Of a stretch of 64,000 nucleotides of DNA, positions 50,060 to 60,617 are shown in pieces. Numbering within the stretch: the stretch's first letter is position 1; the number at the start of each line of letters is the position of its first letter. Location: contig JALBUN010000001.1 in NCBI GenBank assembly GCA_025174535.1, positions 930,001-994,000 of the forward strand. The letters run 5' to 3'. The notes under the pieces are model-generated. The model had not been told where the DNA came from and searched no databases. It worked only from the letters and a program-made list of their open reading frames with translations. Made by a program: the position numbers and the translations under genes. This DNA comes from Cantharellus purpuraceus (lineage: Eukaryota; Basidiomycota; Agaricomycetes; Cantharellales; Hydnaceae).

Positions 50060-51170
50060 GGTCATGGGCACCGTGCGTCACTGCGAGAAGTACGCATGTG
50101 TGTTGAACCCGGTGAGGCATTCGTGTGCGCAGTGACGGAAATAGTCCCGATGAGATGAAATTGGTCTGTCACAGTGTTGCATGACAGAAAACAAAGGAAT
50201 CAAGATCTTTTGAAAGCTGACCTGGATCTTCATCGCCTTGCAGGACATACATGTCAGACTACGACTGCTGCATTTCAAGTTTGCTCCTGATGTAAGATCG
50301 ATGCAAGTACTGTTGTATATCCGGGGGCGGATATACGCAGACGCTTCGAGAACAAGCATATAAGATATTGAGATTTGGCAAAAGTATGAGAGTAAAATAA
50401 ATAAAAAAGACTACTACAAAGACATGAGAACAAGAATAGATATGAGTATAAAAGTAGGCGCAGGGTGTGACTCGGAGTCACAGACGGCGGCTGTGACACC
50501 TTGACACTAGTATCACGACATAACTTAAGTTGAACATTTCCCTTTGTCGTCAAGATGGATGTTCAAGGCGCTGTTGCTTTCACAATGATCCCTCTCGCAT
50601 ATTATATCTTTGTTCAACTCTGTGCATCACAGGCCGAGTCCTGTTCAGGGCGCAATAGTGTGTGAATGTGAGGGTAGCTGGTGGCCTGAGCTGTGCTGCT
50701 CAACTCTGATGAAGCATTGTCACCGCCGCCATGGTCTCTGGCGGGTCAGATTGACGACGTGGCAGATATATGTTCGAGCCATAGGCCAAGCGTGTGGATG
50801 CCAGGCAGACTGTCATCGGATGAAGCGGCCGCACCGACTCACCGACGACAGTCTGCCTGGCATCTGTGTTTGGAGGCTTATGAGGACCAGCGCGATGGGT
50901 AATGACGTTCCATCTCATGAGCGACCGCTCCCCCATTCATCTTCAACCTCATGCTGTTACTGCATCCCGTCCCACTCAAACTGCCTGGTCCCACCTTCCG
51001 AAAGTTGACCGGGGGTGGCGTACCAATACTCCCTCGCGGTCGAGTCAGAGTGTATTCGAATGTGGGGTGGAAAGCAACACAGCGGCAATTAGCAAGCATC
51101 GATAAGAGAAGGGTAGAAATCGTAGGAGTGAGCACATTCTGTGGATATTCATACTATGATTTTTGAAACT
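50060..51170. repeat. repeat unit U0 (most divergent copy)
   Basis: Diverged member of the repeat family found at 51.3, 53.9, 54.6 and 58.5 kb. It shares gacgcttcgag followed by a tataaGATATT-like word near 50340. On the minus strand, in several frames, it has GIHTLGLW, RQSDPPET, RPEQDS and, near 51000-51080, TLTRPRGSIGTPPPVNFRKV, all matching the other copies. Stops and frame changes show that it is not coding now. Its left part (50060-50280) resembles the segments just left of U3 and of the partial copy P. Confidence 0.65.
50797..50864. repeat. perfect 18-bp inverted repeat within U0
   Basis: Arms gatgccaggcagactgtc (50797-50814) and its exact reverse complement (50847-50864) with a 32-bp loop. 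Weaker pairing extends outward (ccaa...ttgg). The left arm is normal repeat-family sequence, so the right arm looks like an inverted copy of it. Confidence 0.8.
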
Positions 51171-51336
51171 GTCAATGGTCTATCATTAATGGTCTATCAT
51201 TATTGTTGCGATAGGCTCTATAGCTCTCAACAGCAACCGTTAAACCTTCCACATGTGTGTGGCGACTCTATAACGCGCGGGAACAAGCTGTCAACTAACG
51301 GAGATTATGTCGGCTGAGTCTAAGGCATGAGAGAGA

Positions 51337-52815
51337 ACGACTGCCACATTTGCTCTTCAGGTAGCATCGATTACCCTATTCACTACCGAGAGCGGATATA
51401 CGCAGTGACGCTTCGAGCGCGAGTGTATAAAATATTATGATGGAAGACAGAAAACGGAGAGAGATGCGATGTCAAAAACAAAATACAACTACAGAAAGTT
51501 AGGAATGAGAATAGAAAAACAGGGGTATAAAAGTACATGGCAACAAAGCTAGTGGAGGTGACACACGTGACGCTGGCGGGGCGCTACATGATCCAAGTCA
51601 AGGGATTACCGTTGCTGTCAAAGTCGATGAAGTGTATCTGCAGGGGACCATTGCCTCCACTATGAACCCTCTCACTTTCCCTCTCATGACTGTCTCTGCT
51701 CGACTCGCCCTGTCCATCGCGCGGTGAGTCCTGTTCAGGGACTACAATTGTTTGCGGCGATTGTGAGGGGAGCTGGTGGTGAGCTGTCTCTTCCAATTCG
51801 TGTGTCTCAAGCCATGGGCTCGTCGTGGCTGGTGATGGGGTGATATTGTCCAATGGGTCGGGTTGGCGATGCATGGCAGCCGTCCGTCGAAGCCCCCATA
51901 AGCCAAGTGTATGGATGCTGGGCAGACCGTCTTCCATCGCGGCAGCACGATCCATGGTAGATGGTCCCATTTGTGATGCCGGTGACGCAACCTCCCATCC
52001 CTCCTCAACCTCATCCTCCTGCAACCGCCCATCCCACCAACACGGCGGCCAAATCTCATGTCCCACCCTCCGAAAGTCGACCGGTAGTGGCATCGCAACG
52101 CTCCCTTGTGGCCGAGTGACAGGCCATTCGAGCGTGGGACGAATACCTATGCACCCAACACAGTCACAAGTTGGCGGGTGTCTAGATCCGACTGTAGTGG
52201 CGCTGTTGTTGGTGGCATACATATCTACAAAGCCATAAGTGTTTGACCACACCTGTGGCACTGTGTTTGTTCACTCACTTTGAATAGCAGGGTATAGCGG
52301 AATGACTACGTTTTGTGGATAATGTCACTATTAAATTTGTCAGTGGCCTTGTCATCAACGCTGCGACAGAGCCTGGCTCACGAGAATAGTACGTTTACTG
52401 GACGGAAGACAGGATAGTCAGTGGCATGAAGAGTGTGTAGCGTCTAGTGGAACGCACCGTTGGCAAGAGGGATTTTGAACGAGACAGTCAGGTTTTGTTA
52501 GCTTAGAGGAGATGTGGTTGGGGTGGTGGTGAAGGTACGTGGTGGTGTATCATACTAAAAAGTGACAGCAGTGTGCTTATATGTGTGCTGAAGGACAATG
52601 GGCTTCCAAGTAGGGAAGCCGTAGGCGACTGGTGCATAGGGTGCATGGGCATCACAAAAGAACGTTAAAGAAGGGTTAGCCAGTTGTGGAACCAATAATA
52701 GTGTGTTGAACAATGGGGGTACTCTATTGGCGGAGATTCGCCTAAGTCGACACTACATCTCATAGGCTGAAGTGACCTCTGTCTGCTCGGTATTCCGACA
52801 ATAGGCATGTTGAGA
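51337..52815. repeat. repeat unit U1
   Basis: Complete-looking member of the family. It opens with gagagaacgactgccacatt, has the gcgcgagtgtataaaatatt word at about 51420, then the reading frame at 51584-52261 (-), then a non-coding part with gtggataatgtcactatt, gcgacagagcctggctcacg and gattcgcctaagtcgacact. Similarity to U2 and U3 fades near 52815. Confidence 0.75.
51584..52261 (-). CDS. U-family reading frame, copy in U1
   Basis: Open frame of about 225 codons, the longest uninterrupted with the U2 copy. It begins after a possible splice site with VWSNTYGFVDMYATN; there is no ATG at its left limit, so an upstream exon is expected. Next come a Cys cluster (CDCVGCIGIRP), TLEWPVTRPQGSVAMPLPVD, EIWPPCWWDGRLQEDEVEEG, SIHTLGLWGLRR and a Ser/Asp/Glu-rich end (DSPRDGQGESSRDSHERE) before FIDFDSNGNPLTWIM. 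A likely 5' exon in the other copies reads MHPMHQSPTASLLGSPLSFS and is frame-shifted in U1. No known family recognised. It may be a real multicopy gene or part of a transposable element. Confidence 0.45.
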   Translation of the reverse strand: MPQVWSNTYGFVDMYATNNSATTVGSRHPPTCDCVGCIGIRPTLEWPVTRPQGSVAMPLPVDFRRVGHEIWPPCWWDGRLQEDEVEEGWEVASPASQMGPSTMDRAAAMEDGLPSIHTLGLWGLRRTAAMHRQPDPLDNITPSPATTSPWLETHELEETAHHQLPSQSPQTIVVPEQDSPRDGQGESSRDSHERESERVHSGGNGPLQIHFIDFDSNGNPLTWIM

Positions 52816-52872
52816 GACATTGCTTAGCAAAGTTTATATCAGCTTATGCCGTCAGGTGCCTACACTCATCGG

Positions 52873-53180
52873 CTCTAATTCCCCCGACAGTTAATTGTGG
52901 GAACGAGAGCAATCAATGCTGCGACCAAACGGACAATTTTCCTTAAATATACTCATTGATATGTTCAGAATAAGACCTGGTCTGTGTCATTGGAAGCAGC
53001 ACAGGAGGTGCAAGTTAAACAATCATCCATTCTAATGTCCCCGACAGTAATTGAGAGATGTTGGACGAACCATCGGTGCTGTGACCAAACGGACAGATTT
53101 CCTGGAATCTACTGATTTATAGCTTTCGAATGAGCAACATCAGGTGTTTGCAGAAGCAATACAGGAGGAACCAGTTGAAG
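52873..53180. repeat. diverged tandem duplication of about 155 bp
   Basis: Two adjacent copies starting tctaattcccccgacagtta and tctaatgtccccgacagtaa. Both then read through tgctg(c/t)gaccaaacggaca, followed by tcattgata/tgatttata and ending in acaggaggtgcaagtt and acaggaggaaccagtt. Confidence 0.65.
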
Positions 53181-53333
53181 TGGAAACAGGTGCGCGACCC
53201 AGGACATATCGCTTATTGTGCAGAGATGGGTGTCACACAGAGGCAGAGTTGACTCTGGGAGACATTATTCATTTTTGAAACACAAATGTCAGATGTCAAT
53301 AAGAATGAGAATATAAGCAGTGAATGAGATCGA

Positions 53334-53567
53334 GTGAGGCCACATGCTGTTCACAACGGACAAATACATTTATCCACCCTGCTGCTAGTCGATTGTTGCA
53401 CCAGGAATAGTGCTGCAGATGGTAATCACAGTAACATCAGACACCAACATGAGCGCAGTGTCAGCATTCAAGATGGCGGTGTTGTCACACCAAAAGTAAA
53501 TGCACGAGATGACTGGGTTAGTAAGTTCTTGGATAAGAAGTGTTCGGACCTATCATCTGGACAATGA
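53334..53567 (+). pseudogene. short coding remnant, opposite-strand relative at 61 kb
   Basis: Plus-strand frame ending IQDGGVVTPKVNARDDWVSK and FLDKKCSDLSS. The minus strand near 60995-61070 reads DGGVFRLNDLDARDKFVSQF in the homologous position, preceded there by a stop. Nucleotide similarity of about 70% across 80 bp supports common origin. Family unknown. Confidence 0.4.
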
Positions 53568-53689
53568 CCGTGGACCCACTGCAGGTCATCCAGTGTCTCT
53601 ACGAATCATTTGCTGGAGTGAGAGTAATACTATATGCCGCATTTGGTCAGCAAAAAGACAGTGAAGACCGATAGCATGCACTTACTCTG

Positions 53690-54605
53690 AGTTCTGTGTA
53701 CTAGTATTTGCAAGGTACATCCTTCAAAAGTGCAGAAACCATTTCCGTCACGTGTCGAACAATCGATCCCCCACCGCCACCTGGTGTCGCATGCGATGAA
53801 TGAGAACAAAGGAGTGAAGGCTTATCTGAATCTTCATTACCGGAGAGGACATATACGCAGAACCAGTTAGATTGAGAGAGAACAACTGCCCGCATTTGCT
53901 CTTCAGGTAGTATCGAATGCAAGGGCCTTAGGCCTCACCCGAGAGCAAATATACGTGGAGTGACGCTTCGAGCGCGAGTGTATAAAATAATAAAATGGAG
54001 GAGAGGAAATGGAGATAGATTCTAGTACATGAGGTTGAAAACTACAGAGAGTTAGGAATGAGAATAAAAAACATGAGATAAAAGGACATGGCAACATGAA
54101 AGCTAGCAGAAATGGTGCATGTGACACCGAGAAAATGTTACATGATCCAAGTCGAAGGATTACAGTTGCTGTCAAAGTGGATGAAGTGTATCTGCAGGGG
54201 ACCATTGCCTCCACTATGAACCCTCTCACTTTCCCTCTCATGACTGTCTCTGCTTGACTCGCCCTGTCCGTCGCGCGGTGAGTCCTGTTCAGGGACTACA
54301 GTTGTTTGCGGTGATTGTGAGGGCAGCTGGTGGTCAGCTGTCCCACCCAATTCCTGCGTCTCAAGCCATTTCAAGATTGTCGTGGCCGGCGATGGAGCGA
54401 CATTGTCTGGTGGGTCGGGTTGACAATTCTTGGAAGACATTTGTTGAACCCCCATAATATGAGCGTATGGATGCTGGGCAGACGATCTTCCATCGTGGCA
54501 GCATCGTCCAGGTGGATGGTCCCATATATAATGTCGGTGATACTCCATCTTCCGTGTGACCACCAGCGCTCCCACCCTCCTCGATCTCGTCCTCCTGCAA
54601 CCACC
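53690..54605. repeat. partial repeat unit P, fused to U2
   Basis: Starts like the other units (gcatttgctcttcaggtag) with the tataaaataataaa word near 53980 and the C-terminal half of the reading frame at 54138-54605 (-). The frame reads HPPGRCCHDGRSSAQHP in place of conserved sequence, then PEQDSPRDGQGESSRDSHER, and ends CNPSTWIM. The copy stops at about 54605, where gcaaccaccc runs directly into the first bases of U2. The N-terminal half is missing. Confidence 0.7.
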
Positions 54606-54864
54606 CAACGACTGCCACATTTACTCTTAGTAGCATCGATTGCAAGTGCCTTAGGCCATTTCACATCCGAGAGCGGATACATGCAGAATGACACTTCGAG
54701 CGCGAGTGTATAAAATATTAAGATGGAAGACAGAAAATAGAGAGATGTGGAGTTGAACACAAAATACAACTACAGAGAGTTAGGAATGAGAATAGAAAAA
54801 CAGGGGTATAAAAGTACATGGCAACAAAGCTAGTGGAGGTGACACACGTGACACCGACAAAGCA

Positions 54865-55554
54865 CTACATGATCCAAGTTGAGGGATTACCATTGCTGTC
54901 AAACTGGATGAAGTGTATCTGCAGGGGACGATTGTCCCCGCTATAGCCCCTCTCACCATCTCTCTCATGACTGTCTCTGCTCGACTCGCCCTGCCCATCG
55001 CGCGGTGAGTCCTGTTCAGGGACTATCAATGTTTGCGGTGATTGTGAGGGGAGCTGGTGGGGAGCTGTTCCTCTCAATTCCTGCGTCTCAATCCATAGGC
55101 TCGAGATTGTCGTGGCCGGGGATGGTGCGATATTGACCGGTGGGTCCGGCTGACGATGCATGGCAGACGTCCGTCGAAGCCCCCATAAGCCGAGTGTGTG
55201 GATGCTGGGCAGACGGTCTTCCATCGCAGCAGCATCATTCATGGTGGATTGTGATGTTGATGACGCCCCATCATCCGTGTGACCACCAGTCCATCCCTCC
55301 TCGACTTCGACCTCCTGCAATTGTCCATCCCACCAACACGGCGGCCAAATCTCATGTCCCACCCTCCGAAAGTCGACCGGTAGTGGCATCGCAATGCTCC
55401 CTTGTGGCCGAGTGACAGGCCATTCGAGCGTGGGACGAATACCTATGCACCCAACACAGTCACAAGTCGGCAAGTGTCCAGATCCCACTGTAGTGGCGCT
55501 ATTGGTGGCGTACATATCTACAAAGCCATAAGTGTTTGACCACACCTGTGGCAC
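54865..55554 (-). CDS. U-family reading frame, copy in U2
   Basis: Open frame of about 229 codons matching the U1 copy: VWSNTYGFVDMYATN, CDCVGCIGIRP, MPLPVDFRRVGHEIWPPCWW, SIHTLGLWGLRRTSAMHRQP and FIQFDSNGNPSTWIM. It differs by several small in-frame changes, such as GGHTDDGASSTSQST in place of VASPASQMGP. A frame upstream (55715-55951) gives MHPMHQSPTASLLGSPLSFS and LLVPHTSTYLHHQLNHISSK, which may be its first exon. Family unknown. Confidence 0.45.
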   Translation of the reverse strand: MPQVWSNTYGFVDMYATNSATTVGSGHLPTCDCVGCIGIRPTLEWPVTRPQGSIAMPLPVDFRRVGHEIWPPCWWDGQLQEVEVEEGWTGGHTDDGASSTSQSTMNDAAAMEDRLPSIHTLGLWGLRRTSAMHRQPDPPVNIAPSPATTISSLWIETQELRGTAPHQLPSQSPQTLIVPEQDSPRDGQGESSRDSHERDGERGYSGDNRPLQIHFIQFDSNGNPSTWIM

Positions 55555-56307
55555 CGCGTTTGTTTACTCACTTTGAATACGAGGGTACAACTGCGGGAAT
55601 GACTACGTTCTGTGGATAATGTCACTATTGAATTTGTCAGTGGCCTTGTCATCAATGCTGCGACAGAGCCTGGCTCACGAGAATGGTAGGTTTACTGGAC
55701 GGAAGACAAGATAGTCAGTAGCACGAAGAGCATGTGGTGTCTAGTGGAACGCACCGTTGGCAACAGGGATTTTGAACGAGACACTCAAGTTTTGTTAGCT
55801 TAGAGGAGATGTGGTTGAGCTGGTGGTGAAGGTACGTGCTGGTGTGTGGTACTAAAAGTGACAGCGGTGTGCTTATATGTGTGCTGAAGGACAATGGGCT
55901 TCCAAGTAGGGAAGCCGTAGGCGACTGGTGCATGGGGTGCATGAGATTCACAAAGAACGTTTGACTCTTAAAGAAGTGTTAGCCAGTTATGGAACCTTAA
56001 TCAATGATAGTGTGTTGAACAATGGATTGGCGAGGAATACAGAGGCGGGTACTCTATATATTGGCGGAGATTCGCCTAAGTCGACACTACTCATAGGCTT
56101 AAGGTTTCTTTGTCTGGTCAGCATTCCCAAGGTCAGACGAGAGGACAATGGCTGATACCACACATAAGCAGTCTGTCCTGTCATTCAAGGTTGGTGGTAT
56201 AATCACGCTGCACGAGGAATTTGGACTGAACACAAGTGTCGCACCGCACAGCGTGTGTGACCAGTTTCGGCGTGGAATCTTGCACATAGTACCATACTTC
56301 ACACCTG

Positions 56308-56514
56308 AGTCTTATTGCGCAGTAGCAAGGGAGACTAGAGTTGAAAATACTCAGTCTTGTATAAAGCAAAGACTGAGGTTACCAAAAGAAAAAAATTTCC
56401 TTTATATATCCCGCGTCTAATCCAACTCAGTAGTGGCACAGCACAAACAACATGGGTGTTTGTGGACCATCATGTATCCATGAATGCGCTCCCGCGATTC
56501 CAATAAGAAGTCTT
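56308..56514. mobile_element. about 200-bp insertion in U2 flanked by AGTCTT
   Basis: U3 reads cctgagtcttaacc without a break. U2 has 201 extra bases here, bounded by AGTCTT at 56308-56313 and 56509-56514. The inserted ends CTTATTGCG and CCAATAAG can pair over seven bases. No coding frame. It fits a small non-autonomous element, but the exact target-site duplication is ambiguous. Confidence 0.5.
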
Positions 56515-56782
56515 AACCTTGTCAGAAAAGTTAAGGGCCTGGAAGGGCTGGTCGGGGGGACGTGTACTATGTCTTAGTTGCCACTGGTCAAACATTGTAT
56601 TGCAAGATGAAGAGCTTGGGTTATCTCGGTATTGACATGGTATGTAAAAAGCATCCGTTGAAAAAATGTTAGGGAATAACAAGCCTTTAAGAAGACGTCA
56701 CCGAGCATATCGAACGAGTTGTTGCCTCTGCATGGAATCTGTCATCAAGGAAATTTTGAACGCAAGATGTGGATGAGAATCA

Positions 56783-57868
56783 CAGGCTGGATGTAAACTG
56801 AAGATAGTGTTGACTACAGCTGTAATCTTTCTCGCTGCGCAGGCGCCGCCTGTCCTCGATGTAGAGCCTGAGCCTAGGTCACGAAAAACAAGAGCGCTCG
56901 TTGTTGGCGTCAGCGCGATCCTCTCCGTCCTAGGCGTCGGATGCACCCTTCTACTCCACGCGATTACGCAAACCGCCAATGCGGAATTGCCCTTGTCTAT
57001 GTACTTGCTACTGTATCTGTCTGGATCATCTCTTATTCAGTATTAGTAGAAAACTAATCGTTATCGCAGTTCTTCAACACCGTCACTAGGCTCACCAAAT
57101 GGGCCGTTCACAGAAACACCCACGGAGGTCATTCTTTCCTCTCTAATTCAAATTGTAATTATTCATCCACCATATGCTCTTTAGTCGCTGTTTGCTTGCC
57201 AATGGCACAAAAGCATAGCTGTCGACTATTCGGTACAAAATTGCTTGTCTCCGCATCCACTATAGCCATCACAGCCAGCGCTTTCCTGAACGAGCGCCCC
57301 TTTTCAATTGCGATTATATCTCTAGCTTCAATCTACAATGTGTTGTTCAAACCCTGGCGCAAACACGCTTCGACGAGTGGCATATTCATCGCGTTCCTCG
57401 CTTTCGCTGTCAGTTTTATCAGCATGATGTTTCCGTACTAGGGTGATTTTCAACTCAGGGGACATCATTGTTGGCAGGTGGCGTATCGATAACTGCCACG
57501 CTACATCTGAATTTAGGCGCCGACTCCCCACCATTCGAGCACGGTGTCATCGAGAAGATTGCTCGATTTCTCCCCACGTTTACCGTGCTAAAGATGTGGT
57601 GGTTTATCCCGGTATACGCTTCTCGCTGAATGGTTGATTACCCCTGCGCTTCGCTTTGATTATCCAAGGCACACGGCTTCCTTCAAACCACCCTATCAAT
57701 TTATCTACTTTGCGATACCTGCGCCGACATGCAGTGGGTGGTACAAGAGAAGTTATTCCGAAAGGATCGTCATACCCTCCAAGCTGCCAGTCGAATTTCC
57801 TAAAGTGTACTACACCACCGTCCTCGTTGCGTGGGGCCTGGTGCAATTCACGCTCGTTTGCCTATCCC
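56783..57868 (+). pseudogene. membrane-protein family, copy 3 (inverted, truncated)
   Basis: Near-identical to the central part of the copy at 42218-43674 but on the plus strand. It starts inside the first intron of that gene (ggatgtaaactgaagat) and ends in the exon with LVQFTLVCLS, so the first and last exons are missing. It reads LDVEPEPRSRKTRALVVGVS, then loses 13 bases at ACCGCCAATGCGG, which shifts the frame. Further on are SCRLFGTKLLVSASTIAITA, SGIFIAFLAFAVSFISMMFP and YKRSYSERIVIPSKLPVEFP. It is a truncated duplicate without function of its own. Confidence 0.8.
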
Positions 57869-58542
57869 TGAGGTCACACTGAATGCTAGTATATTAACAT
57901 TGTGCCTACTATAAACAGCCAAACTCTCTTATTTATGTGCCTCCAGCACTTGTGCACCCAAGCCTTTGCTCGGTATATCCATCCAAAAGTGTAGGATCCA
58001 TCCCGTCACTGCGGACCGACGCGACGCTAGAATGTATGTACTGTTGACAGCGAATCGTCAGTACCGTTAATGTATCACAATGAATACTTCCGTCACTTCT
58101 CCATACATCCATGAAAGAAACACCTTATAGACATGCACCTTGATCTAAAATGTCAATCTTTAAATGTCAATACGGAGAGGCAAAGATGAACGTGATGAAG
58201 TAGGTGCGGACTTGTACGCCGTGCACGTGAAGAGTTATATGAAGCCCAGGGCCCGCATTCGCATCCTGTATAAGGAGATAGGGGTTTGTAGTCGCTGCAG
58301 GAAGTACGTATGCCATCTGCTCCGGTGAAGCATTCAGTGTACAATGGCTGAAAGTCCCAGAATGTGATTCAGTCTGAGAGCGTGGCAGCTGCCTCATTGG
58401 TTCGTGTATAATGGACCATTGGTCTGATGAATGTTTTAGAGCCAGGTTCATGTGAAGACTGATCTGGATCTTAGCTTCATCGCTGTAGACAACATATGTA
58501 CATGCACACAAAACCACTGGTCAGTAAAAGAAGGCGACTTTC
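57869..58542. other. spacer left of U3 with faint repeat-family similarity
   Basis: The first 300 bp hold nothing I recognise. From about 58290, words such as gaagtacgtatg, ccggtgaagcattc and ctgatctggatctt resemble 50090-50240, so the repeat family may extend left of U3. Confidence 0.4.
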
Positions 58543-58771
58543 ACATTGGCTCTTGAGTTAGGATCGATTGCAAGTGCCTTTTCACATCCGATAGCGGACT
58601 GGGATAGTTACAAAGTGACGCTTCGAGCGCGAGTGTATAAGATATTAAGATGAAAGACGGAAAACGGAGAGATGCTAGTACAGGAGGCTGAAAACAAAAT
58701 AGAATTACAGAAATGAGAATGAAAAAACATGCGTATAAAAGTACATGGCAACACAAAGCTGGCGGAGGCGG

Positions 58772-58929
58772 CGCACGTGACGCCTACAAAGCACTACATG
58801 ATCCAAGTCGAGGGATTACCATTGCTGTCAAAGTCGATGAAGTGTATCTGCAGAAACACTTCATCCACTTTGACAGCAACGGTAATCCTTCAACTTGGAT
58901 CATGTAGTGCCTTGTAGGCGTTACGTGCG
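58772..58929. repeat. near-perfect 158-bp palindrome in U3
   Basis: Two 79-bp arms meet at ctgcag with no loop. Left arm starts cgcacgtgacgcctacaa; the reverse complement of the right end reads cgcacgtaacgcctacaa. About seven mismatches are visible. The left arm is the normal 3' end of the U reading frame; the right arm is its inverted copy and replaces the sequence that should follow. Confidence 0.85.
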
Positions 58930-59547
58930 ACCATTGCCTCCACTATGAACCCTCTCACTTTCCCTCTCATGACTGTCTCTGCTCGACTCGCCCTGTCCAT
59001 CGCGCGGTGAGTCCTGTTCAGGGACTATAGATGTTTGCGGCGATTGTGAGGGTAGCTGGTGGTGAGCTGTCCCACCCAATTCCTGCGTCTCAATCCATAG
59101 GCTCGATATTGTCGTGGCTGGTGATGGAGTGATCTTGTCCTATGGGTCGGGTTGACGATGTATGGCAGACGTCCGTCGAAGCCCCCATAAGCCAAGTGTA
59201 TGGATGCTGGGCAGACGGTCTTCCATCGCGGCAGCATCATCCATGGTAGATGGTCCCATTTGTGATGCCGGTGACGCAACCTCCCATCCCTCCTCAACCT
59301 CATCCTCCTGCAACTGTCCATCCCACCAACACGGCGGCCAAATCTCATGTCCCACCCTCCGAAAGTCGACCGGTAGTGGCATCGCAACGCTCCCTTGTGG
59401 CCGAATGACAGGGCATTCGAGCGTGGGACGAATACCTATGCACCCAACACAGTCACAAGTCGGCAAGTGTCCAGATCCTACTGTAGTGGCGCTGTTGGTG
59501 GCATACATATCTACAAAGCCATAAGTGTTTGACCACACCTGTGGCAC
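58930..59547 (-). pseudogene. U-family reading frame, copy in U3 (broken)
   Basis: Matches the U1 and U2 frames from VWSNTYGFVDMYATN to RTSAIHRQPDP, where a stop (tag) interrupts. Translation resumes with GGTAHHQLPSQSPQT and ends near the palindrome, which separates it from its normal C-terminal codons. Confidence 0.65.
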
Positions 59548-60617
59548 TGTGTTTGTTTACTCACTTTGAATAGCAGGGTATAGCGGAATGACTACGTTTT
59601 GTGGATAATGTCACTATTGAATTTGTCAGTGGCCTTGTCATCAATGCTGCGACAGAGCCTGGCTCACGAGAATGGTAGGTTTACTGGACGGAAGACAAGA
59701 TAGTCAGTAGCACGATGAGCATGTGGTGTCTAGTGGAACGCACCGTTGGCAACAGGGATTTTGAACGAGACACTCAAGTTTTGTTAGCTTAGAGGAGATG
59801 TGGTTGAGCTGGTGGTGAAGATACGTGCTGGTGTGTGGTACTAAAAGTGACAGCGGTGTGTTTATATGTGTGCTGAAGGACAATGGGCTTCCAAGGGTTA
59901 ATAGGGAAGCGGTAGGCGACTGGTGCATGGGGTGCATGGGTATCACAAAAGAACTTTGACTTTTAAAGAAGCGTTAGCCAGTTACGGAATCTTAATCAAT
60001 GATAGTGTGTTGAACAGTGGATTGGCGATGGGTACAGAGGCGGGTACTCTATTGGCGGAGATTCGCCTAAGTCGACACTACTCATAGGCTTAAGGTTTCT
60101 TTGTCTGGTCAGCATTCCCAAGGTTAGACGAGAGGACAATGGCTGATACCACACAGTATGTCCTGACATTTAAGGTTGGTGGTATAATCACGCTGCACGA
60201 GGGTTTTGGACTGAACACAAGTGTCGCACCGCACAGCGTGTGTGACCAGTTTCGGCGTGGAATCTTGCACATAGCGCCATACTTCACACCTGAGTCTTAA
60301 CCTTGTCAGAAAAGTTAAGGGCCGGGAAGGGCTAGTCGGGGGGTGCAGTATTTACACGAGGGAGCTGCACGGACGTCGGATGCATCGACGTGTACTATGT
60401 CTTAATTGCCACTGGTCAAACATCGCATTGCAAGATGAAGAGCTTGGGTTATCTCGGTATTGACATGGTATGTAGAAAGTATGGGAAGTCCGTTGAAAAA
60501 ATGTTAGGGAATAACAAACCTTTAAGAAGACGTCACCGAGCATATCGAACGAGTTGTTGCCTCTGCATGGAAGCTGTCATCAAGGAAATTTCGAACGCAA
60601 GAAGTGGATGAGAATCA

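Larger units (their letters stand above)
54606..56780. repeat. repeat unit U2
   Basis: Direct repeat of U3 (58543-60617) at high identity, estimated above 90%, over about 2.1 kb. Beyond the part shared with U1 it includes ggttggtggtataatcacgc, gcaccgcacagcgtgtgtga, aagagcttgggttatctcgg and gagcatatcgaacgagttgt. It ends abruptly at gtggatgagaatca, where a copy of the membrane gene starts. Confidence 0.8.
58543..60617. repeat. repeat unit U3
   Basis: Direct repeat of U2. It has the gcgcgagtgtataagatatt word near 58625, lacks the 200-bp insertion of U2, has an extra 44 bp near 60345-60388 (tgcagtatttacacgaggga at its start), and contains the palindrome at 58772-58929. Confidence 0.8.

Noticed and set aside
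51400..51440. gcgcgagtgtataaaatatt word as a TATA promoter shared by all U units
   Set aside because: The frame beside it runs on the opposite strand, so it would sit at its 3' end; it may equally be a polyadenylation region. Not called as a promoter.
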